Source of the DNA: Fusarium oxysporum f. sp. lycopersici 4287
Taxonomy: Eukaryota > Ascomycota > Sordariomycetes > Hypocreales > Nectriaceae
DNA: 64,000 bases
Reading direction: 5' to 3'
Assembly: GCF_000149955.1 (NCBI RefSeq)
Contig: NC_030989.1
Location: forward strand, 3,047,839-3,111,838
Positions 11,394-22,128 of the stretch are shown piece after piece. The position numbers and the translations under genes were made by a program. Below the pieces are notes generated by a model, which saw only the letters and a list, made by a program, of their open reading frames with translations, was not told the DNA's origin and did no database searches. Position 1 is the stretch's first letter. Each line of letters opens with the position of its first letter.

Positions 11394-12104
11394 TCTGAGT
11401 TGGACTTATTGGCTCGGCAGACAGGGGGGATGGCAATGGGATAATTGATCGGCGAGAATGTGAGGCGGCGTCGTAGGCCCTGGTCCTTGAGGCTTGAGAA
11501 AGTCTAAGTCGAACGATATTTCGCTAGGAGAGACTTGCTATGCAACGTCACTGAATCTTTATTCGAATTTAGGACCAGTAGTATGCTGGAGACGAATCAC
11601 CAAATTTCATCTGGCGTAGAGATCTAGATGATCTGAGAGTTAACTGATGAGTGCACGTGCGGTATTGCCAAGATTGAGGCTACGATGCCGTTAGGCCATC
11701 CGTGGGTCGGGCCGTAACTAGTGATTTGATACACGGGCTAGCTTCAAGAGTACCTGCCTCAGAGTAGCGAGTCGCGGGGGAGTCGGCTTGCTGTCCGGGC
11801 TTCGAAGCTTTTAACTTCACAGGGAGTAAGGATCTAGGTGCATCAGCTTCATGCAACATGTTAGCAGACTGCAGTATTGTGAGGTATCGTCTGGCGGAAA
11901 ACAACACCCGGACACGAGGAGACCGAAGAGACAGCAGTTCTCAAGTCGGCCTTCGGCATTTCATGAACACTCACGAAAGCATTCGCTGATCGAGCATAAA
12001 TATGGGAAGCTGAACCCAAGTTTGAGTCTGAATCATCATCTCCAGTAAAGACCACATCTTCAAAGCTTTCAAGCAATCAAAGCCAGTGACCGCAGACATA
12101 AATC
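11394..12104. other. upstream region of the ethylene-forming-enzyme homologue
   Basis: About 710 bp between the hAT right end and the next start codon. No TATA box or recognised factor site stands out, and there is no convincing gene. Confidence 0.45.
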
Positions 12105-13508
12105 ATGAGTCTTGCACATCTTTCTAAGTCTTCGCTCACAAGACCTTCCTTGCCTTATCTCATCACTCATTCTATGATGGTCCGCAAGATGGCCTCGGCT
12201 GCTGCTGCTGTTGCTCCCTCTCCGCAGCCTCACATCCCTACCATCCTCAATGCATCCGGCCCTCCCCCTGGACACTCTGTCACAGTCGGAAATCTCCAGA
12301 CCTTCATCCTGCCTGATAAAGTCTCTGACACCGAAGCAAACCGTAAGCTTGGCAAAGCCCTTGTCGAAGCCTGGCAGAAGGACGGCATATTGCAGATAAG
12401 CATGACACCCGAGCAGCACTCACTTTACAAAAGTGCCAATTACGCTAGTAGACGCTTCTTCGGCAAGCCTTATGCTCAAAAGGCAGCTTGCGTTGACAGT
12501 CAGACTTACTCTGGCTACATTGCCAGTGGTGAAGAGCTGACTGACGGTATTGCTGACTACAGCGAGATTTTCACGGTTACTAAAGACCTTGAACTTGATG
12601 AGCCTAGAGTCGTTGCAAAATGGCCGTGCCATGGTCGTTGCCCTTGGCCTGACTATGAGATGCAGAATCCCATGCAGCGTTACATGCAGAGTCTGGGGGG
12701 CGTTGGGGAAACGCTCTTGCAGCTCACTGAACTGGGGCTTGGTGTTCCTGAAGGGTCACTTACCAATTACACACAAGATGGATGGCATCATCTGAGAATT
12801 CTTCGGTAAGTATTTGATAGAATTCATGCCTTGGTCTGGCTGTTACTAATTACAGTCATATAGCTTCCCTGCCATTAACAAGACTAATGGCAAGGGCAAG
12901 GAAGGAAGAGGAATTGGATCTCACACTGACTACGGACTTCTAGTCATCGCAGCAGCGGACGATGTCGGTGGCAAGTACTTCAGATCAGTTCAATGACAAG
13001 CCGTGGCTGACCGGTTGTTTCAAGCTTTGATGATTCGACCCCCATACAGCGATGAAAACTTCGCTAATTGGGAATCGAGTGCCGCTGGCTTCAGAGAGGA
13101 CGATGAAAGATGGGTCTTCGTTCCTCCCGCGGAGAATGTCTTCACCGTCTTCCCAGGAAAGTTTGCTCTCTTAGCACAAACGATCCTTGCTAACCTTCTT
13201 TTGGTTTAGGTGACATGATGCAGTACATCACCAACTCAGCCCTTCCCTCAACCCCCCACAAAGTCGGGCTCAATCTCAGAGAGAGGTTCGCCTTTGCTTA
13301 CTTCCATGAGCCAAGCTTCCAAGCCGTTGTGAAGCCTCTGCCCGGCTATGATGTTGGCCAAGAGCCCAAGGACGGGATCCACTATGGCAAGCACTTCACT
13401 AATATGTTTATGAGAAACTACCCTCAGCGGATTACTACCCAGAGGTTGAATGATGAGGGTCGTTACAGGCTTTTGGAGCAGGAGAGCCTTCAAACCATGG
13501 CTCCTTGA
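12105..13508 (+). CDS. ethylene-forming-enzyme-like 2-oxoglutarate/Fe(II) dioxygenase
   Basis: Homologue of the 2-oxoglutarate-dependent ethylene/succinate-forming enzyme known from Pseudomonas syringae and Penicillium digitatum, which makes ethylene from 2-oxoglutarate and needs arginine. Exons 12105-12805, 12864-12970, 13025-13156 and 13210-13508 join in frame to 412 residues. Family blocks are clear: NLQTF, AWQKDGI, YSGYIASGEE, WHHLRILRFP, GSHTDYGLLVIAA, DDVG, VFPGD, STPHKV, RERFAFAYFHEP, HFTNMFMRNYP, ITTQRL. The iron ligands would be H254, D256 and H330, and R339 would bind 2-oxoglutarate. Intron 2 is GC-AG (GCAAGT). Intron 3 has branch site and acceptor but its donor reads GAAAGT. Retaining intron 3 gives a stop at 13207 and loses H330 and R339. 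The N-terminus is about 60 residues longer than in the bacterial enzyme and poor in acidic residues, possibly a mitochondrial presequence. Confidence 0.85.
12971..13024 (+). other. GC-AG intron in the ethylene-forming-enzyme homologue
   Basis: The donor GCAAGT fits the GC-AG consensus, GGCTGAC at 13003-13009 is a good branch site, and the acceptor is CAAG. Removal restores the conserved DDVG-x-L-x-IRPP segment and removes an apparent in-frame TGA at 12997. Confidence 0.75.
13157..13209 (+). other. intron with abnormal GA donor
   Basis: The branch site TGCTAAC and acceptor TTTAG are canonical and the exon junction restores the conserved FPGD motif. The donor is GAAAGT, that is GTAAGT with T to A at position +2. 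See findings. Confidence 0.65.
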
Positions 13509-13916
13509 GGTATTAGGAGATCACACTAAATTGTCCGACTTCATAGCGTCTTTTATGAAATGACTTGAAGTGTATAAAGGTCTATCTTGAACTTGACGGG
13601 AATGACAAAAGGGAAAAGCTCTCGTATACCAACCCATTGTCCACATGTGTTAATTTGTGTTCTTTACCTTTTTGTTCGGACTGAAGCGTCTTTTTACGCT
13701 CCAAATTTTGTGATCTATATGTGTCATTGGCAGTTGAGACCTGTGGCTGAGAGCTTCATCACCACACGGAACTTGGCATATGACCTCATCACAGTATACC
13801 AAACTAGCGTTTCTTCCTGAATGAAGTGACAGGCTATTATCATTGACGTCCGTACGTAAAGACGTATTCTTGAGCACCCCGCCAACCCATGTACATGATC
13901 CTTTGCGAACTCATTC
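13509..13916. other. intergenic between convergent genes
   Basis: Shared 3' region of the ethylene-forming-enzyme homologue and the RBR ligase. No further feature seen. Confidence 0.5.
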
Positions 13917-16444
13917 TTAAAACTCGATGTCGTCATCGTCGTCATCGTCTTCGCCTTCGTCGCCAATTCCCCCATGTATCCTACCCATATGCTGATAACA
14001 GTCGTCCCCGTCTCTGAACGTTTTCAAGCATAGCCAGCAAATATGGGCTCCACAGGCCGAGCAGTTGATATGATTGCAGCCTTCATCTTTCTGTATATGC
14101 GTGTTACATTTGGGACAGTCCTTGAAACCCAGCTCTTCCTTTGCTTTGAGGAGCTCTGCCATGCCACCAGAAGCATCGCCCTTATATTGTGCGCATGTCT
14201 TTCTCGGGTGAGATACATGGCAGCTCGTGCAAGTTACTGTCAGGCATTTAGCGCAAGTAAAGATGGGCGGGACGCGTGTTTCTGGTTGGGCGATGCGGTA
14301 AACCTGGCTGCATTCGGGTGTTGGACAGTAGCGGAGCTGGTCTTGGTGTCGACGCATAAAAGACGCAAACGAGGTCTCTAAGACACTCTCAAATATTTCT
14401 GAAAGAAGCAGATTCTGGATCTCCAGTAGTGGAATGGCCTTCTTACAGTTTCCTTGGTCTCCGATACATTTTATGGAGAAGTCGCCGATCATGGATGCTT
14501 CTACAAGACACATGTTAACAAAGCAGATCGTGCAGTAGATATGTCCACAAGAAGTCGTGAGTGCTTGATCAGCTTCACAGAAACAAACTGCACAGTCGCC
14601 TTCGGTAGCCCTTTCCGTCCTTGATTGCTCAGTATTGTGTCCTGTTGATCGAGGCTGGATTTCTTGCAAAAGCTGGTCAAGTGCTTCGCAGGCGGGGAGA
14701 AACTTATCTTCTGGACCGAAAACTCGAAACTTTGAGGATTTGATGTCACGGATGATAACGACTCCAAGGTCTTGTTCAATGTCCTGAAGCCTCCTGTAAA
14801 CTCCCCTATCTGCTTTGAAATCGGAAGACCATAGGTTCTTCCCATCCAACGTCATTGTCGTTCCATTGATGATTTGTTCGAGGGTCTCTTTTGCTTGCGT
14901 AAAGGGTTCGCGATCTTGGCTCTCAAGCTTGAGAACTCTGTAGCCGCGCTCAGAGACCGAAGAAAAATACACAAATTGCCGTTCCCAGTCTTTTCGTAGC
15001 GGCTCGATGCTGTCTTCAACTACGCAATAGACGCGACTCGAAACTCTAAACTTAACCAGATGTACGTGCTGAAGGTAAAGTTTTCCTGATGGGTTGAACG
15101 GCAACCACATCTCGTTTAATTGCGAGACGGCCTCCAGCGCTTCGGATTCCTCAATGAACCGGGCCTGTGCCTTGACTCTTCTTGCAGTAGGACTCCCGAA
15201 CACTTCCCATTGTTCCAAGGCGCCTACGTCGTATAGCAAGGACTTTATCATAGTCGAGTCAATATCCGAGTCCGTATCGTAACTTGGATCACCCATCTCA
15301 ACCTGATAAGGTGCTCCAGACGGGGGAAAGATGTCCATGATATCCTCCGGAGGAATAGTAGCCACCAAACCTTTCAACTCCATCTGCCATGGCCCATCCT
15401 TTTTTGTGGGATCCGCTGCGGCGGGCATTTGGGCTACTACTGGCAAGCCACCGATGTTGAGTTGCTGGTTTTTGAGCTTGTAATACGCCTCAAATGCTTG
15501 TGTCGGATCCCTGAAGCAAAGGGTGAGATTTCTTGTCGGTCTGTGCCATGAGCAGCGGACGTTTCTGCTGTCGACGAGGCCAAATGATGATCCTTCTGGT
15601 AATGGAACGGGGATTTGGGTGACTTCCAAGTCGGGCGCTCGAACACAGGTACGCAGTTTCCAACAGGCGGATTTTGCAAATTCCGGATCTTTGACTTTGA
15701 CGATTGCCATTCCGTTCCGATTCTTCACGAGCTTAATAAAGTTGATGTCGCTTATGGATACGCTGATGCCTATATCTGCCAACAGCTCTTGCACCGATCG
15801 TGCTGACGACCTCGAGGGCAGATGGCGCATTTGAATAGCGGAAAAGTCCGAGAGAAGAGTGATTTTCACGACGGCCGCTCCATCTCCAAATTCGACCCAG
15901 GCACCTCCAAGCTCACGAGTCCACTTTTCGGTATGGGAGTCATGCTTTGAGGCAACATTAGCTTTCGGATTTCTCACATTACTGCGATATAACAGCCTAC
16001 CTTGGGCTCTTCCGACCACTCGGTGTTAGGCTGATCGTGAGCATATCTGCAGGTAACTCCTCTCTTACAAAATCCTTTGGCGAAGAAGCGACATGTTTCT
16101 TGAAGAGGTCAGGGTCCTTCGTGAGAAAAGCGACAGGCTTCACCGTGAGTGCAGATACCCTGGGCGTAGAACCGACAAGGTTCTCTTTGACGACGGTCTG
16201 GTTGTCGGGTCCGGGTCACTGGTCCATCATGGGCGTAGCGACAGTCTGTACCGTGGAAGCAAAAGCCCTGCGCATAGAATCTACAAGGCTGTCTGTCGCG
16301 ATTCTCCGGGTGCCTCCGTCGACGGTTTTCCTCTCGAAGTGCGTTGGCTAGCCTACGATTCTCGTGATTTTGTATGCGTAGTTGTTGAAAGAGCCACGGA
16401 AATTCATCGCCGGGGGCAGTGGGACGCTCCAAAGTATTGCCCAT
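13917..16444 (-). CDS. CCCH-finger / RING-IBR-RING (RBR) E3 ubiquitin ligase, with in-frame TGA
   Basis: RBR ligases take ubiquitin from E2 onto a RING2 cysteine and pass it to a substrate. Exon 1 (16444-16001) encodes three CCCH fingers (CRFYAQGFCFHGTDCRYAH, CRFYAQGICTHGEACRFSH, CRFFAKGFCKRGVTCRYAH), a putative RNA-binding part. A 56-nt intron (16000-15945) leads to exon 2 (15944-13917). That exon has RRM-like or helical middle segments, RING1 (CAVCFCEA..CGHIYC), an IBR (YCPTPECSQ..CTSCH) and RING2 (DCPKCNTHIQKDEGCNHINC). The likely catalytic Cys is in EGCNH. An acidic tail DDDDDDDIEF ends the protein. A TGA at 16111-16109 sits between fingers 2 and 3 in the same frame. It is either a nonsense codon or inside a 45-nt intron (16143-16099) whose removal destroys finger 2. 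Full length would be about 808-823 residues. Confidence 0.82.
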
Positions 16445-17490
16445 GTTTGGGGATCCGGATTGTTGTCGCGTTCAGAATCTCTCCGCTCACATAAAAACTG
16501 TCGTCGTCATCAAATAGTAAATTACGGTGGCGTTGTGGTGAATGTCAAAAGCAAATATTACACAATGATTCGGAGATACTGCGGCTAACGGCAGGACTCA
16601 AGCTCAAGGTTTACACAGCGTTCAATGATTGTTCTCAAGTGACGGGTTCAATAAATGGAAATGGAGATAGAATGCTTTGATTTGGTGTTTGATATTGAGG
16701 CTGTTCAGACGATGCAGGAGACCGATTGTTTCACTGAACGCGTGACGCGTGTTTGTGACAGTCAATGATGTTGGTGTGCAAACTTTACCCCGCAGATAAG
16801 ATGATGCAGCAACAACATGCGTGTTCATCTTGTTTCATGGTTGATGCCAACTCTGATGCAGCGTTTGGGCATGACTGCGGCAGAGAATTGGGTTATGCCA
16901 CGCATTTGGATGAGGTGGCAGTGAGTGGTTAAGTGCCCAAGCTCAACAAGCCTAAAGGCGGTGAAGCCTTCGCCACATCATGTGTTGGCAGCTGGAAGTC
17001 GAGAGAATACTTGGAGATGACATATTTGTCGCGGTCAGCAGCCCGCTGAAGCTGTAGGGTAAAGTGATGATCTAATATTGTCACAAATCTGATAGTCCCG
17101 TTTATTTTGCTCACCGCTCAATCCATGCTGGGTCAGCGGGTCTTGATCCTCTCTGACTGGCTGCGCTCGGTCCAAAAAAAGGGGCCTGGCATGTGCCTGA
17201 CATATTTCTCGCTTAGGTAATGGTGATCCGGGTCCTTGGATAATTCTTAGCTTTGAATCTACCCGAGATACCTTTAAACCCGCGATCTGCAACGAACCAG
17301 TCAAGCAAGCTCACTCACTGATCCGACTACTACTGTACCTGCACTAGGTACGTCTCTTCTTTCTGCCCTTCTAGGGACATCCTGGCCTCGCCTCGCTGAC
17401 TGCTCGCTCAGAGCCTCGACGGTCGCTCAGACCATACCCCAACAGCCCCGCACCTCGGCGCAGCAAAGAAAGCAAAAACCACCTCGCAAC
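16445..17490. other. divergent intergenic region
   Basis: About 1 kb holding the promoters of the RBR gene (left) and the orphan gene (right). No other gene is recognised. Confidence 0.5.
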
Positions 17491-18987
17491 ATGGGCTCCA
17501 AGAAGCGCAGCTCGGCCTCCGGTGAGACTGGGAACGCCACTGATGCTTCTTCCTCTCGCAGCGGTCAGCCATCCCGTAGCCTCAGAAGGAGAGCGGGCGA
17601 CATTGTGAACAGCCTCAATCCAACGGGCGCTGGCAAGGGCCCTGATGTGATGCAGCAGCTCGCTGAGATTCCCTTCAACGCCGAGGCCTTCCTCCAGGCG
17701 AAAGCCGCTCAGGCCAAGGCGCTGGATGCCGAGGCCAGTGAGACCGGTGAGGGCGAGGATGTTGTTGAGGTTGAGTATGAGGGGACTCGTCCGTACGTTC
17801 CGACGGTTCACGCTCATCTCAAGGGCGTTGACAAGGTTTGCCGAAACGGGGAATGGTCGAAACCGCTTCAACGCTTCTTGACGAGGCTTCAACTCGGTTC
17901 AAACAATCTCAGCGTCATTTATGACTCAGATCTTGAAAATGTGGGGATCGAACCTCCCGAGGAGACCGAGTCTTGGGTCGAACAGAGTGAGCCTTCTAAA
18001 TTCGCAGGCCACGTCTACAGATTCCTTGGCCGTCAGTGCCGATCCGCCTCTTCAGATAGACATCTCTATGTCCTCTATCACCCCGATGCCGAATGGCATG
18101 CCGATTTCTACGACCTGCTGCAGGACAAGCCTCTGCCAAGCAACTTCCTTGGCTTCTCCGATAATCTGGATGCTCTCGTGGCCTTCGTGAGGTTCATCCG
18201 AAAGCGCCTCGGAAAGCGCGCCAACAACGCCATGTTCCATCTCCTCATCCCCTCATCCCGACCCATGTCCATCAGAGACGCTCTTGAGTTCCCAGATTTG
18301 GGTGATCTGGTCATCCATGGTGAGACTCACGGCGGCAACAACTACGTCTGGGTCAATCTACCCACTTCCGACGACTACCCGGCGAACCTGCTTCTGAAGC
18401 ATGTTGAAAACGCCGTCCGCGGTGAGAGCGAATGGAAGACGACAGCGACAGTCAGCACAGCCATAGGAGGATTAACGGCATCACTGGCCGGCGCGGCTTT
18501 CACTCTCAGAGTCAAGGGAGCACCCTTCCCATCCCTCAAGACCTTCGGAATCGGAGCAGTCTGCACCACCATAGCCGCCCGAATCAGAGGCGCAGAGTAC
18601 CTCCCTCTAGCAGTCCTCGGAATCGGCGGACTCTGCACCACGATAGCAGCATTGCAAGTCAACAGAGGCCTGAGCAAGCGCGTACCCAGACTCATCGGCG
18701 GCACCGACACACCCAAGGAGCCAAAGGCAGAGCCCGAGAAGGAAGATTCAGCAGCCAGCGAGCAAGACGAGAGCAAGGACGAAGCCCCCCAAGAATCAGA
18801 TGTCCTCCCCGAGCCAGAGCCGCCAGCTGTTCCAGAGGAGCCATCCAAGATCAAAGACGACTCAGACGCTCTGTCTTTCGTGAGCAAGGCCTCGAGCACG
18901 AGCAAGTCTTCGAGCAGCAAGAAGCATCGACGAAGCGAACGAAGTGAACGAAGTGAGCGAAGTGAGCGCAAGCGCAGGGATAAATAA
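17491..18987 (+). CDS. orphan protein with C-terminal hydrophobic segments and basic RSE tail
   Basis: A single exon of 498 residues. Residues 1-40 are Ser/Arg-rich. Residues 90-310 look like a folded domain (RPYVPTVHAHLKG, HVYRFLGRQCR, LYVLYHPDAEWH, HGETHGGNNYVWVNL). About residues 312-395 contain two or three weakly hydrophobic stretches that repeat GIGA/GLCTTIAA (FGIGAVCTTIAARI and LGIGGLCTTIAALQV), suggesting a duplicated membrane hairpin. The remainder is charged, Glu/Pro-rich, and ends with four RSE repeats and KRRDK. Family not recognised. The upstream leader is pyrimidine-rich and the start context is good. Confidence 0.75.
   Translation: MGSKKRSSASGETGNATDASSSRSGQPSRSLRRRAGDIVNSLNPTGAGKGPDVMQQLAEIPFNAEAFLQAKAAQAKALDAEASETGEGEDVVEVEYEGTRPYVPTVHAHLKGVDKVCRNGEWSKPLQRFLTRLQLGSNNLSVIYDSDLENVGIEPPEETESWVEQSEPSKFAGHVYRFLGRQCRSASSDRHLYVLYHPDAEWHADFYDLLQDKPLPSNFLGFSDNLDALVAFVRFIRKRLGKRANNAMFHLLIPSSRPMSIRDALEFPDLGDLVIHGETHGGNNYVWVNLPTSDDYPANLLLKHVENAVRGESEWKTTATVSTAIGGLTASLAGAAFTLRVKGAPFPSLKTFGIGAVCTTIAARIRGAEYLPLAVLGIGGLCTTIAALQVNRGLSKRVPRLIGGTDTPKEPKAEPEKEDSAASEQDESKDEAPQESDVLPEPEPPAVPEEPSKIKDDSDALSFVSKASSTSKSSSSKKHRRSERSERSERSERKRRDK
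18931..18966 (+). repeat. four tandem 9-bp units in the coding sequence
   Basis: Units CGAAGCGAA, CGAAGTGAA, CGAAGTGAG and CGAAGTGAG encode the RSE repeat of the basic tail. Copy number is likely to vary between strains. Confidence 0.85.
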
Positions 18988-19855
18988 AGTATGGGAAAAG
19001 ATATAGGGTTGGAAAGACAGAACAAAGTACAAAGTACACTGACAGACAGCTGGACTTTTGATGGTGTATTTTTTGTTTTTCGATTTGAATACGCTTCGAG
19101 TGCTGTTTTTTGCTCAGTCTTTGGTTTTCATGAGTTAGAAAAACGCACGAAAGTAGAAATATAAATTGAAGACCTCTACTTGAAACGAGGCTGTTGAGTT
19201 CAAGCAATCCATATTTCATCTGATTATGAAGGGGCTGAGTTTATGATAATGATGACGTTCATGAAACAGGAGTGCGTTTATTTACGCAAGGGGAATCCAT
19301 ACGGTAGCAGAAGCATCCCAGGGTACAACTGCATGGCCTTTTCCAACTGTAATATTCTTGACTGCATCTAATTTGTCTAATTAAGAGTGCTGCTCTCGAG
19401 TACAGATTTGCGCAGAAATTCATAACTACAGGGTAGTTGACAATCCTGCGGAAGTAGGGATGAAAATTACCGAGGTTCTGTCGCCTGTGGATCTGCCTCG
19501 TCTGATCATGCACTTTTCTAACTTTAGCATTCGTGTCAGACTTCTCACGACTCGTCCAATCGGGGCCTGAGCCTATCTTTAGCAGTATCCACCCCAAAAG
19601 CCGGATCCCGCTACTCCGAAAGAACCAGCAGAGACAATCTTAAGATGCATATTTAAGCATTTATCTTCATGGAGCAGTGATGCGTAATACAGAACAAAAA
19701 AAAGTCATCTAAAATAAGCTAGCTAAGACAGCTCATAACTAAATCAAGAACAAACTCAGATAAGTTACGAGTCAAGGTCCGCGGGTCTATCAGCCATGAG
19801 TAGAGAATGCGATACACAATTTAAATAAGAAACCAAACCATACCACGCACACTAT
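18988..19855. other. intergenic between convergent genes
   Basis: AT-rich 3' regions. Short frames such as 19259-19597 (minus) show no family features. Confidence 0.5.
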
Positions 19856-22128
19856 CTACCAAAGCTCACAAACAGGCTTCTTCTGAGGACACTTGAACGC
19901 TCGCTGGAAATCAGCAGAGTTCTTCACCGGCAACAAAATCCTAGCCTGGTTTGGACTATGCTCATCCGTCAACCCAGCAATGACCTGCGCAGGTTTGATG
20001 TTCTCACACCAATTCTGACCCCATTTGACAAAGAACAACTGCTCATGGGTGAAGTTACCGAGCCCAGGCAGATCTTGCGCTTTTCCATTGTCCTTCTCCC
20101 ATTTCTTCCATGCGGCAAAGCTAGAGAGAATACCACCTGCGTCTGCAACGTTCTCACCCAACGTGAGGTCTCCGTCGATCTTCTCCTCTTCCCCATCGGG
20201 GCCAGTGATGGTGAAGTTGCTATATTGCTTGACGAAACATTCAGTGGACTTTTTAAATCCTGCTGTTGACTTCTCATCAAACCATGCGCTCTTGTTACCC
20301 GTTTTGTCATACTGATGCCCATTGTTATCGAAACCATGGGTGATTTCATGCCCAACAATACTGCCCATACCGCCGTAGCTGATATAAGCGGGATAGCCGG
20401 CATCGTAGATGGGGGACTGCTGAATACCAGCTAGAATTATCATGGTGTTTCCTGAGGCTTGATGGAAGGCGTTGGTAGTGAGAGTGCTAGACGGGAACTT
20501 CTGTCGATCAACAGGCTTGTCAAGGGATGCCCAGTTCTTGGCAACTCGGGACTTCGCGAAGGAAAGACTATTGAGTAGCAAAGACGGCGTGATCTCGATA
20601 TCGGAATAAAACTTCTTCACGACCTTTGGGTCAGTGACATGGGGGGAGGTAGGTAAACCGATCTTGCTCGTCATGGCGCGAACTTTCTCAACAGCAGTTT
20701 TCTTGACCTTATCAGTAGCCCAAGGCCTGGTTCCAATGCGCCCGATAAAAGCCTCCTCAAGGTTATCGATGATCTGAGATGTAAACTTCTTAGCATCTGG
20801 CGTAAAGTGCTTATCGGCGAAGAATCGGGCGAGAATCCAAGTTAGGCCTGTGGGACCGACGAGTTGAGAAGCGATCTTGTCACTTGCAATCCAGTCAACG
20901 CCATTGTCGAGAAGAATTGCGCATCGCTGCCAGCGAGGTTGAGGGCTACCGGGATCACTGCCTTGTTGCTTGAATTTCCATGTGTTGTAGGCTTCAGTCT
21001 GTGGCGAGTCGACATAGGTAGATACAGCAGCGATGGCCTTCCAAAGGAAGAAAGTTTGAATGACCTCAGGAGGAGTCTGGGAGAACTTCTGTGAGATGTT
21101 CTTGTATAGCTCTGCAGAGGTGAATACGATCTTGGAATCATTGAACCCTTCAGGCGCCAATTGATCAACGACGTACTTGAAGTTCAGCTGTGGAGCAACT
21201 TCTTGAATATCGCTGATAGAGACGTACATATCCGTCTCAGCGGTCTCTTCGGTATCTTGGTCTTGGCCCGCCTCCTCTGTCGCATTTGTCTCGGGGGCGG
21301 CTACTGGCTGGAGCGAGAGCTGAAGGGCGACGACCGACTCCATCAAAGTCCGAGCCTCGCCTCTGGTCAAGTTGGCAGGATGAACAGAGTAAATAAGTTC
21401 ACTCGCGATCTTCAAGAAGTCAAACATATCCTCAGGAGTGGATGGAAGACCGGAGTCGGTGGGTGGCTGGATGCCAAGCGCCATCTTGTCTGGGTTTAGC
21501 GGCTCTGCAACCTGTATAAATCTCTGCGTCGTCTCGATGCCCAGGCTCTCGAATAGAGTAAGAAGTTGCCCAATTCCATTTGAATGATCGTATACAGTCC
21601 CTTTCTTTCCATTGCTGGAAGCAGGAAGTGTTGCTACAATAGTCTTGGCCACTTGTAGAAGTTGGCTAAGACCCTCTTCTTCATGGGCAGTTGTGTTCAT
21701 GCAGACTTGGTAAGCTTCCTGCATCTTGACAAAATTCTCTTTGTCAGCCTTAGTCTCATCTTTGGTGAGATTGACCGTTATCCAGCCAGCGTTTGGGCCT
21801 GAAGGGTAGGGTCCTTCGAGAACGCGTCGAACGAGATCGTAAACATGGAATTGGACAGCTCCCAGAACATCTACAGATCCCGCACCTGCTGGGATTGGGT
21901 TGCGTTCTGCCCAGTTGCCGCAGACCACTGTGAAAACATGAGTTTATGAAAACCTCTTGAATTGTAAAAGGAAAGAGACTAACACTCATCGAAGTCAGTG
22001 CATGGATCAATCTTTGCATGGTTGGTAGCCATGCTGCCTAGGATGTCATCCGCAATATTGATGCATGCTGGGGTCGTGCAGAGGCTATTGGCATCGTAGC
22101 CAGAGGATCCACGAGGTATGATGCCCAT
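19856..22128 (-). CDS. M13 (neprilysin-like) zinc metallopeptidase
   Basis: Exons 22128-21984 and 21927-19856, joined across a 56-nt intron (GTTAGT..CAG), give 738 residues. The join produces the family motif PCTDFDELVCGNW. The zinc site GHEITH (two His) with downstream FDNNG and the third-ligand motif GENVADAGG are intact, as is the C-terminal CELW box with Cys of the M13 fold. M13 enzymes cut oligopeptides. There is no N-terminal membrane anchor or signal peptide in this model, so a soluble form is predicted, unlike neprilysin. A TATA-like TATATAA lies about 125 bp upstream on the minus strand. Fungal copies are often annotated as endothelin-converting enzyme. Confidence 0.92.

Noticed and set aside
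12864..13024. TGA at 12997 as proof that the ethylene-forming-enzyme homologue is a pseudogene
   Set aside because: A GC-AG intron with good branch site and acceptor contains the TGA and restores conserved residues, so the stop is not coding.
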